DNA from: Phialocephala subalpina | Lineage: Eukaryota; Ascomycota; Leotiomycetes; Helotiales; Mollisiaceae | NCBI GenBank assembly: GCA_900073065.1 | Contig: FJOG01000010.1 | Location: 1,036,439 to 1,100,438 of the forward strand | Reading direction: 5' to 3' | DNA length: 64,000 nt | Part shown: one piece after another, positions 36,049-44,360 of the stretch | How the letters are laid out: each line of letters opens with the position of its first letter | Numbering within the stretch: the first letter of the stretch is position 1 | Notes under the pieces: generated by a model | Told to the model about the DNA's origin: nothing | Seen by the model: only the letters and a program-made list of their open reading frames with translations | The model's database searches: none | Made by a program: the position numbers and the translations under genes

Positions 36049-38547
36049 TCAAATTTGAGAACCCCCCATGGACGAAACCTGACTGGCATCTTTGCTCTTC
36101 GTGGTTCCTCCAGGCATCAAATCCACAAGCTCAGTCCCGCTCTCTCCCCCACCACCATCCTCACCTATCACTCGTCCGTACCTCTTTCCCATTACCGGTC
36201 CGTTAAAACTCCCATCATCATCCAACACAAACCCAAGTTGAGTATCAGACGTTTCCCGGACCTTGACGACATGTCTGTAAGTATCCAATCGCGATATCCC
36301 CGCACTCGTGTTTTCCAGAATCTCGCTGGAAGGGGAGTTGATAGCGAGAACAACGATTTCGAAAGGAGATCGTAGGCCATGGCAGGTCCAACCGGAATAT
36401 ATAACTAGGCTCACGTAGATCATTGCAATTAGCGCATGGGTGAGAAGAATTGCGGCAGCGAGACGTCTGGTAAGCCCATCTATGGAGTAGGAAAAACCGT
36501 AGCGAAGCATATTGACTCGAAATTCCGTCAGATTGTTTTGCGTATAGTCGTCAAACACAAAGGCCGGAACATCAGTAGTATCGAAGATACTGGAGGGTAA
36601 ATCAGAATGAGAGGCGTTTACCACGCCCCTTACCAGTATCTCGTTGTCCAGAGCCAATCTGCTCATAATGTCCGCAACGAAGATAGAGAGTGCCGCTGCG
36701 AACGATTCTCCGGATACTATCCAGTCTTCAACTAAAGTTGAGTTAGAAGCAGTTCTAATAGATGTGTACTGAATCAGTCTTGCAAGTGCTGCAAGACTTT
36801 GATCAGGCGGCAGTGCTGAATTTGCCCAATCTATGTCGAATTTGACAGGACGCACGTGATTTTGAAGAAGGTAATTAGGCTCCTCCAACACCGTTTTTGG
36901 ATCGTTCATACTAGTATGAACGAAGTTGTCTATGAATGGATCCATGTAAAACCCTGTCGGCTGCCAACTTGCAAACACTGAGCAAGTGACGATGCGTGCG
37001 GAGTTCTGAGCATGAGGGTATAGAGGGTAAGAATTGGCATAGACTACCGCAATAGATGGGGTGCTATCGCCCATGTCTGGCGGCTCCATCCACAATGTAG
37101 CCCACTCCGTCGACTTGTTCCAAATCGCTAAGAGTGCCGTTGCATCAGAAGACCAAGTTTGAACTTCGCCTAACGACGGACCCCGAGGAAACTCTAGAGT
37201 CGAGACACTGAAAGCGGAGCTATCATTGACGAAGTCGGTATCTCTGCATGCAACACCGGCTACAGGACCAAGGATCTGACTACCGTTCGATAACGAAAGA
37301 CTCGATCTTGTAGTTTGATCCCGTGGAAAGCCGTCTGGCTGGACGATGCTCGATTCGTAAGGTCCGTACACTGAGGCGAGGAAGTTGTTGGCGAACGAAG
37401 GAGCAGTCTGAGTCAAGGCTATGGTATTGGCAAATTCTTGTGAAGATGCGCCCTCAATGTACTGATAATAGATGCCAGTTACGTCTGCCAGGTGGGGCAC
37501 GTCTACAAGTGTCTCCATAGTAATATTCCATCTACTGAGGCTACCCCTAATCCAGTATGGACTGGCTGCACTGAGAAGGCTAGAATAACCACCAAGTGGA
37601 CAATATGGAGGTCTATATTCAGCGGTATAAGTGCAACCTGACGGGTAGGAACTGAAACTTATATGATCTGGCCAGATAGAAGAAATATTGGCTCCGACGA
37701 AAAATCGAAGATCCCTTGAAAAAGGAACAAGATACTCCGAATCGGAATAATAACTTGGAAATGCGGCTGGAAAGCGGTAATCCCAATAGCCAAGGGAGGG
37801 CAACATCAAAATTGCCGAGGAAGGGCCCACAACAGCCCCTAGGATGACCGTAAGGACGACGAGAAGAACAAGCAGGAAATGGCGACCTTGTATGCCACTT
37901 GCGAGACCCGTAGCCCAGAGACCAGGACTCCATAACGAGCCAACATCAGTGACCTGGAAGCTGGCGAAAAGGCTACCCAGAGCAACCCCTCTTCCATGCA
38001 GAGTTTCATACTGAACGCAAGTGAGGATCACTGCAGATAACGACGCAGCGATTAGAACCTCATGGAGTTTCGCGGCAAATTGAAGAGCGTTGAGACGAGC
38101 GTTCTGATTTGAGGCTCCCACAGGCTCAAAAAAGACACCGCAAAAGTTCCAAACCAGCAAGACCACAGTAATCGCGGTAGGTAATGAGTGCACACAGCAG
38201 ATACCTAGCGTGTTCCATCTGCTTTCTGTGACAATCTTTTTCGGGGCCTCGGACTCTAGCTTGCGATTGTGGTGTATGGCGGAAAATAATTCGAGGCGGA
38301 GAAAGGGCCAGCAAATGGTTGTCAGCATCGTGGAAAGGCATGTTTTGAATGATGGAAGGTGCGATTTCTTCGCGGAGCTGATAGGACTCGACAGCATTGA
38401 TGCAAACTTAGATGATATCTGCTTCAAAAAAGTAAGGCATCGTTCGAAGAGTTGTCGTGTCGGACTTCGAGGTTTCTGACGGGATTCGCTAGCTGAATGA
38501 TTTTCATTGCGACCAGGACGATACTTGTGAGTCTTTCGAAAGAACAT
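36049..38547 (-). CDS. Large fungal membrane protein of unknown function, 832 aa
   Basis: One uninterrupted exon. The N-terminal 110 residues are basic and Ser-rich (cytosolic). Three hydrophobic segments follow at about 117-140 (SLPTAITVVLLVWNFCGVFF), 161-183 (HEVLIAASLSAVILTCV) and 222-248 (FLLVLLVVLTVILGAVVG). A domain of about 440 residues rich in NxS/T sites and Cys comes next, then a fourth span near 694-718 (LAAAILLTHALIAMIYVSL) and a tail of about 110 residues. The layout (three helices, long lumenal or extracellular domain, one helix, cytosolic tail) is common among lineage-expanded Pezizomycotina membrane proteins without known role. I cannot name a domain with certainty. Confidence 0.85.
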   Translation of the reverse strand: MFFRKTHKYRPGRNENHSASESRQKPRSPTRQLFERCLTFLKQISSKFASMLSSPISSAKKSHLPSFKTCLSTMLTTICWPFLRLELFSAIHHNRKLESEAPKKIVTESRWNTLGICCVHSLPTAITVVLLVWNFCGVFFEPVGASNQNARLNALQFAAKLHEVLIAASLSAVILTCVQYETLHGRGVALGSLFASFQVTDVGSLWSPGLWATGLASGIQGRHFLLVLLVVLTVILGAVVGPSSAILMLPSLGYWDYRFPAAFPSYYSDSEYLVPFSRDLRFFVGANISSIWPDHISFSSYPSGCTYTAEYRPPYCPLGGYSSLLSAASPYWIRGSLSRWNITMETLVDVPHLADVTGIYYQYIEGASSQEFANTIALTQTAPSFANNFLASVYGPYESSIVQPDGFPRDQTTRSSLSLSNGSQILGPVAGVACRDTDFVNDSSAFSVSTLEFPRGPSLGEVQTWSSDATALLAIWNKSTEWATLWMEPPDMGDSTPSIAVVYANSYPLYPHAQNSARIVTCSVFASWQPTGFYMDPFIDNFVHTSMNDPKTVLEEPNYLLQNHVRPVKFDIDWANSALPPDQSLAALARLIQYTSIRTASNSTLVEDWIVSGESFAAALSIFVADIMSRLALDNEILVRGVVNASHSDLPSSIFDTTDVPAFVFDDYTQNNLTEFRVNMLRYGFSYSIDGLTRRLAAAILLTHALIAMIYVSLVIYSGWTCHGLRSPFEIVVLAINSPSSEILENTSAGISRLDTYRHVVKVRETSDTQLGFVLDDDGSFNGPVMGKRYGRVIGEDGGGGESGTELVDLMPGGTTKSKDASQVSSMGGSQI

Positions 38548-39349
38548 GATTCAAGCTGATCAAGCTGAACAAGGCTGTTGATTGAAATGAAAGAAAGGAA
38601 AGTTGGGGAAGGAGCTGGAGGTGATGGACGAGGCTGCGCAACTTTAGAAGGCACCACACAGGAGTCGGTGGCTGCCGCCCCCAGGCATACTCAGTTGCAT
38701 GGGGACTCAAACGAGCCAACCACAATATAACCATCCACGAGCGACTTGCGAGGCAATAAACAGCGGATAGGCCTCCATAAACGCTTATCGGTTGGGCTTT
38801 CTACGGCGAAGGCTGTCGCACGGCAACGTGGACCAATCGTTCATGATCACGTGAAACTACGAGCACTTGTAACTGAATGCTCTGCGACAAGGCTGGAACA
38901 TCGCGTGCTCGTATATCAACAAGTCCTTGGCGTAAGTCGTTATAAATATATATATGTGCTTACTGGTTCCACCCGAGATTCCTGCGCGCTCTGTTATGGC
39001 TGCGCCGATCCTCAATCTCCCAGCCTTGCCCGGACATTCTCGAACCGACTGTCTCTTAGCAAGTACGAACACTAGTCTATGCCATGTTACTCTACTTGAG
39101 GTAGTATCATAGGCCATACCAAACTATGACAAAGTCCCAGCAAGGCTACGAGATTAAAGATGCTGCTAACAAACAAGGCTCCTCCTCGAGATAAAAATAT
39201 CTTTGTGCTCATTTACGAATGCTCGCCCACTTGAAAACAGAACTCCGTGCTCTCCTGCAAGGTCATTACTACCATATATCATATGCCAAATGTCAAATCA
39301 GAAAAAGAACACGCAATCAAAGGCAGAAAAGAGTCATAAGAGACACAAA
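38548..39349. other. Intergenic region of 0.8 kb
   Basis: Promoter of the membrane-protein gene at the left and 3' flank of the motif-repeat gene at the right. A TA-rich tract (TATAAATATATATATG) lies near 38941-38956. No gene is seen. Confidence 0.5.
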
Positions 39350-41380
39350 TTATAACTCGAGATCAGTGGGGTAGCTCTTCTGGCTGCCGAAATTCCCAGG
39401 AGCAGGTCCTCGGATCTCAAGAGGACGACCGAAATTCAACACATGCTCCAGGGCAGATGGAGGAGGAGAAGGAGCAACGCTCGACTCAGGTGTGAAAATG
39501 ACAGATGATGGAGCAGGGTTGCAAGACATTCCAGGCGATCCGGTCAGATAGCTCATTGGCTCTGGTGAAGTTTCTGGTGAAGAGAGTGCCTCCGCTTTGA
39601 CTTGAGCCAAGCTTTGTGTTCCTCGCGCAATTTTATCAAGCATGCGTTGATTTTGATCTGCGGCTTCCTCTGGCATCGGATCCGGACCACGATTTCGAGC
39701 CCTCATCAACCTCTTCTTGTTCTGTTGCTCAAGTAGCATGAGCTGCATCTGATAATCTTGCCCCATCCTTGGAGGGTTGACACGGAACGTGCCCATCATG
39801 GAGTCTTGCTCTTGTCGAGCCATCATCAATCTCTTCTTGTTCTGCTGTTCAAGAAGCATGAGTTGCATCTGATAGTCCGGCAAACATCTGCTAGGTCCAC
39901 TGACGAAAGGATGCTGGTAGGCAGGTTGCAAGGTTGGCTGGTAGGTTGGGTACGCAGACACACTAGTGCTCTGAGAGTTTCCCTGTTGTCCAGAAGTGAA
40001 AGCCGAACACCCCGGTCCAGATACCTCATTTATATTGTTGGCTTGATAGATGAGGCTGCCGTCGATATCTACCAAGTTGCCGTCTGCATCAGGTTGTAGG
40101 AGTCTGGGACCGGGGGTCTTATAAGAGATTGAGCCCGTGGTTGTGTCATGATATTTCGTTGGAGGGAAGTCATGGTGATTGGTGCCATATGTATGGAGAT
40201 TCTGGAAAGTGTGATGCTGTGCATGTGCTTGCCCGGCATTGGACGGATTTCCAGCTCCTGTTGCGTTCGTATCCCCAAAGAATTGGGTACTTGGTAAATC
40301 CGAAGCGTGATTATTAGAGGTCCAGCTTGGAGCTGATGCGCTATAGAGGTTGCATTGGTCAAGTCCATTTGACAACCGAGCACCACATGGGTATGCGGCG
40401 GGATTGGCATCGAGATGCCGAGGATACATTTCAATCGGTGGCTGGTTTCTTAAAACTAACGGTGGCAGCTCGATGGTACGAGGGGCAGGTATCTGGTCGG
40501 GTGGAATAGGAGGAGCATTGTTCTGCGAAGCCGCAGCCGCAGCCGCTGCTCTTGCACCGCTCCTCTTCCTCCAGCCATTTATCTCCTTCTCCTCTAGCAT
40601 CAACTGCATCTGGTAGTCTTGCAGAGCATGATTGCCGGGCTGACCGGTCCGTTCGGAGCCTCCAGAGGCTGTATACGGATCATAGTAGTCCTGCAAAGAA
40701 TGATTGCCATTCGGGGCGGCCGGTCCGGAAGCCCCAGAACCTGCGAGCCTCTGGTTCTGCTGCTTGAGAAACGTTAGCAGACGTTCGTAGTCCGACTCCC
40801 ATACACCAGGCACAGGATCCTGGTAAGATTCTGGGGTACGGGAAAATACCCGATCAAGGCCGCAACTCTTCATCCATGCCTGTTCCAACCTCGCCAGCTG
40901 CCACCTCTTTTTGCTCTGTGCCTCCAAAACGTAGAGTTGTTCTTGATACGATAGCGTGTGTGAAGGACTTACAGAAGCAGATGCAATAGCTCCTTCTCTC
41001 CCATCCTGGTCAATTCTTTGCTTTAGAGTCAGCTTTTTGTTCTGTAGCTCCAAAAGCTTCAGCTGTAGTTCGTAGTCCTGGCCTGCAATACGTCCAGGCT
41101 GGGCCGACTCGTCCAAAACATGTTGGATGAAAATGTCCAATTGTCCAGCGTACTCTCGTCGACCTGCCGGGTTCATCGACTCGATGAATCCATGAAATTG
41201 ACTCTTTGGCCTCTCAGGTTGACCATTGTTATGTCCCAATGGCGGCGTTGGTGGAGGCTCATTCTGGCTGGGATCTCGAGCTATCCCTGCTTTGAGGATA
41301 GGTCCGGGTCGTTCCGATATAGTATGATCTGCGTATTCATACTCCATGTCGGAGGGGATTTCATGCTTGAGTGTAACCAT
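39350..41380 (-). CDS. Low-complexity protein with repeated QDYQMQLMLLEQQNKKRL motif, 676 aa
   Basis: Single exon; ATG at 41380 opens MVTLKHEIPSDMEYEYAD. The protein is mostly disordered, rich in Gln, Asn, Pro, Ser and His, but carries repeated copies of an amphipathic helix. Two are near-identical at residues 501-524 (DYQMQLMLLEQQNKKRLMMA) and 541-562. Diverged copies lie at 101-123 (QDYELQLKLLELQNKKLTLK), 144-168 (SYQEQLYVLEAQSKKRWQLA), 197-213 (DYERLLTFLKQQNQRLA) and 254-273 (LQDYQMQLMLEEKEINGWRK), with a degenerate start at 229. An Ala run sits at 278-284. No signal peptide or membrane span. I recall similar phrases in predicted fungal proteins but know no defined function. A self-association or coiled-coil scaffold is inference. 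Confidence 0.85.
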   Translation of the reverse strand: MVTLKHEIPSDMEYEYADHTISERPGPILKAGIARDPSQNEPPPTPPLGHNNGQPERPKSQFHGFIESMNPAGRREYAGQLDIFIQHVLDESAQPGRIAGQDYELQLKLLELQNKKLTLKQRIDQDGREGAIASASVSPSHTLSYQEQLYVLEAQSKKRWQLARLEQAWMKSCGLDRVFSRTPESYQDPVPGVWESDYERLLTFLKQQNQRLAGSGASGPAAPNGNHSLQDYYDPYTASGGSERTGQPGNHALQDYQMQLMLEEKEINGWRKRSGARAAAAAAASQNNAPPIPPDQIPAPRTIELPPLVLRNQPPIEMYPRHLDANPAAYPCGARLSNGLDQCNLYSASAPSWTSNNHASDLPSTQFFGDTNATGAGNPSNAGQAHAQHHTFQNLHTYGTNHHDFPPTKYHDTTTGSISYKTPGPRLLQPDADGNLVDIDGSLIYQANNINEVSGPGCSAFTSGQQGNSQSTSVSAYPTYQPTLQPAYQHPFVSGPSRCLPDYQMQLMLLEQQNKKRLMMARQEQDSMMGTFRVNPPRMGQDYQMQLMLLEQQNKKRLMRARNRGPDPMPEEAADQNQRMLDKIARGTQSLAQVKAEALSSPETSPEPMSYLTGSPGMSCNPAPSSVIFTPESSVAPSPPPSALEHVLNFGRPLEIRGPAPGNFGSQKSYPTDLEL

Positions 41381-42620
41381 CTTGGCGGGATGTTCGTTGC
41401 GGGGAGATTGGTCTAACGTTGGATGTTTGGTTTCGTTTTAGAGCAGGGAGATGCGGCTGTCGTGAGAACCTTAAAAAGAGGCTTAGATTCAGAAAAAAAG
41501 ATGGATCTTCGTATGATCAACACTCCACAAAATATCGAGATGTACTCTGAGAAAATGGGAGAGGATGAAGAATTGTTTGCGTGAAAGATGAGAAGATAAA
41601 GGTTGAACCCGTGAGGCAGACGCCAGCCTGATTCAAGGCAAATCAGCTGAAGGCATGGGTCGCAACGAGAACCACAAAGGCTACGCCACATATCACGAGA
41701 TATCTCAATCTCAAGATTGAGCATTTGGGAAGATCTTGTATGAGATTCATCGTGAAGTTTGTTTTCGAAGAGAGAACGTCCATGCGGAGCCGATGAGACG
41801 AAGTTGAAGGACCATGCAGCCTATCCCCAAAAGGGGTCGCACGTGATATGGCTTTGTTTGCTAACCCTGGGGAAAGCAAGACATCTTGACTCGTTCTCGA
41901 AAAGGCATAGACGATTCATACAAGAAAGAAGACATGCATAAATCTTTCTTCACGTTTCAAACTTCCTCTCGAATCGCCCACCGTCAATACCCCTGCAAAA
42001 GCCAGTCCATCGCGTCAAAGCGGAAGATCTACAAACATCGCGTAAGGAAGCTCATGTTTCAACCCCACAATCAGATCACCCACCACTCGTAGATCGTCCA
42101 GATGAAAAGCCTTCGACACAGTTTGTGTCAAGTCTTGGCATCTGAATCTATGCTTTGGGCACAAGCTGCGGCTCAGACGCCTTCCGTTACTCGAAATAGT
42201 CCTGACAGACACGCTCAGTGGGCCAGACTCTTCACCGAAACTGTTCGCAAGAATTCTATCCTGTAAACAGTGTTTGCAGGCTTCAGACCAGGTCTCAAGT
42301 GAGAACAGACATTCCAGATAGTCAACAGCCGCGTCATCTTGAGTATGGTGCAAGTGTCAACGGGTGGCTCGAGAGAGAATGGCACTTTGAAAGTCCCGGC
42401 ATCAGAAACTGTCAGTGACAGCCTGACGTGGCCCGTCTGTCACATCGAACATATATCTTAGTTGTGTTCCTCCAATGTAGCTCAGTCTTGGCAGCATTCC
42501 AGTTTTTCAGTTTCCTCCATTTTCATCTTCTGCATTTCTCGTCGTCTTTCGGCTGGCCCGCTTACCTTCATTGTTTAATCTTTTCAAAATATATCTTTAA
42601 CACCTCAAAAACAATTCATC
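41381..42620. other. Divergent intergenic region of 1.24 kb
   Basis: Lies between the start codons of the motif-repeat gene (-) and the GPI-protein gene (+). No supportable gene. The last 200 bp before 42621 are C/T-rich, typical of a strong fungal promoter and leader. Confidence 0.5.
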
Positions 42621-43463
42621 ATGCAACTCCAATCCGTCCTTCTCTCCCTCTTCCTCGCCACCGCGGTGGTTGCTAAAGGCGATGCCAACAAAACCCTCTC
42701 GACCGCTGGCGAATGCAAGCAAATGAAGCAGCTCAACAACCTCGTCGAGCTCGCCGCCAATACCACCAAGCTCGACAAAGTCACAAAGGGCAACGCCACC
42801 AAGGCTGCTGAAATCCAAGCCAAAGCCTCCACCGCTTCCACCGAACTCTCAACCTTGCAATCAAACACCACCTTGATGTCCGCATGCGCCGTCATCAACG
42901 CTGCCCAAGACGAAGAAGACCAATGCCAAGAGACCTTCATACTCCAAAAGTTCGTCGCCTTCGCCGCGAACACCACCGCCGTCTCGGCCGCCACCAAAGA
43001 CAACGCCACCAAAGCCGCCGAGATCCAGACCAAAGCCTCTGCTGCTTCCACCAAGCTCGCAGAACTCACTTCAAACTCGACTTTGCAAGCCGCTTGCCCT
43101 GCTGTTGCCCAGAAAGATGAGTGCAAGATAATGAGTGGATTGCAGAAGTTTGTCGATGTGGCGAATAATCAGACCAAGTTGGATAAGTTGACCAATGGAA
43201 ATACGACCAAGGAGGATAGTATTAAGGCGAAGGCGGCAATAGCGCAAACGAAATTGACGGCGATGATGAGCAATAGTACTTTGGTCAGTGCTTGCCAGTC
43301 GTTGATGACTAGTCAGGATGGAACGACGACCTCTCAAGCAGCTGCTTCTTCGAGCTCAGCTGCTGCGAAGAAGAGTGCGGCTGTGATAGTCAAGGGCACG
43401 AGTGCTGTTGGTGCCGTCTTCTCAACGATGATTGTTGTAGCGATGGGGATGTTCATGTTGTAA
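42621..43463 (+). CDS. GPI-anchored cell-surface protein with three two-cysteine repeats, 280 aa
   Basis: Single exon. Residues 1-18 (MQLQSVLLSLFLATAVVA) are a clear signal peptide. Three tandem repeats follow, each with two cysteines exactly 57 residues apart: C32-C89, C102-C159 and C168-C225. Shared landmarks are the L..LV.LAANTTKLD-like start, the (N/G)NxTK segment, the KAxTASTEL-type helix and the (Q/T/M)SN(T/S)TL...AC end. There are many NxT/S sites. A Ser/Ala-rich linker (ASSSSAAAKK) and a hydrophobic C-terminus (AVGAVFSTMIVVAMGMFML) fit GPI-anchor addition. It is probably a wall or plasma-membrane surface protein with helical repeats. The family is unknown to me. Confidence 0.88.
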   Translation: MQLQSVLLSLFLATAVVAKGDANKTLSTAGECKQMKQLNNLVELAANTTKLDKVTKGNATKAAEIQAKASTASTELSTLQSNTTLMSACAVINAAQDEEDQCQETFILQKFVAFAANTTAVSAATKDNATKAAEIQTKASAASTKLAELTSNSTLQAACPAVAQKDECKIMSGLQKFVDVANNQTKLDKLTNGNTTKEDSIKAKAAIAQTKLTAMMSNSTLVSACQSLMTSQDGTTTSQAAASSSSAAAKKSAAVIVKGTSAVGAVFSTMIVVAMGMFML

Positions 43464-44360
43464 GGAGTGAGAGGGTATCATAAGGGTGGCTTGGTCTTTC
43501 GCCAGGGCATTGTAAATACAAAATGAGTTGCTTTCTTTCTCTTCAGCTGCAATTCAAAACACATTCGTTGCATTGCCTGCCATGGTTCGACCTTGTTATT
43601 TCCTGTTTTCAACGTGCTTGGTAGGCTAGCGGCCAATGCTTGGGAGTCTATTGGGAGATGGATTTCTTGTGTCGTTGCTGCAGTCTTAAGTGTCACTGAT
43701 ATCCCCATTCGACCCAACCAGTCGGCTGTGCCTCACCTTTATTCTTCGTCTTATAAATATCCTTTCTTGTTTCCACAATTTCAGTTTTGAGGACGTTGAA
43801 GTTTGAAGAAGCCGTATTCTGACTGAGAAGTTGGATTTTGGGGAGGTTCAATTTTGGAGCATGTGATCAAGGCATCACGTGAATTCCTACTAGGAACTCA
43901 AAATCCGGAAGCACTTTGAGAGTCCTTCAGTTGACACAAAACTATCTCGCCTCAATACAGCAGCAGATGAAGTCGTGATTCCCTCGAAGCGTATATTTCA
44001 ATGTTCTCGTTTCTGCAAAGGCCACCAAGCGTGGCCAACGCAGAAGAGCCCCGCCTGACGATTGGAACAAAAGTCTGCTTTGCGAAAAGACAATATTTGG
44101 AAGCCACAGTCTTATCGGAACTTGGGACAAGAGAATTCAGAGTCCGAGATGTGGAATCTAGCACCTGGTACGAGATGTCATAGGCCGTGCAACTGCCGAT
44201 TGGTGGGGTTGTGATGCATATATTGGGGGCCGTTGTTGCCTACAAAACACATCACCTCGCCTTATTTCAACCACGTCCCGATTATCTTTGCTCTTACATT
44301 TTCTCATAATGCCACATTGGATCTGGTGACCACCCTCAATTCGATAATTCAGTAGACGAA
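43464..44360. other. Intergenic region of 0.9 kb
   Basis: 3' flank of the GPI-protein gene and promoter of the HET gene. A 60-codon frame from ATG 44001 exists but I cannot support it as a gene. No other structure noted. Confidence 0.45.

Noticed and set aside
44001..44183. 60-codon frame with a vaguely SH3/Tudor-like pattern (GTKVCFAKRQYLEATV)
   Set aside because: Too short to assign; it could be chance or a gene fragment.
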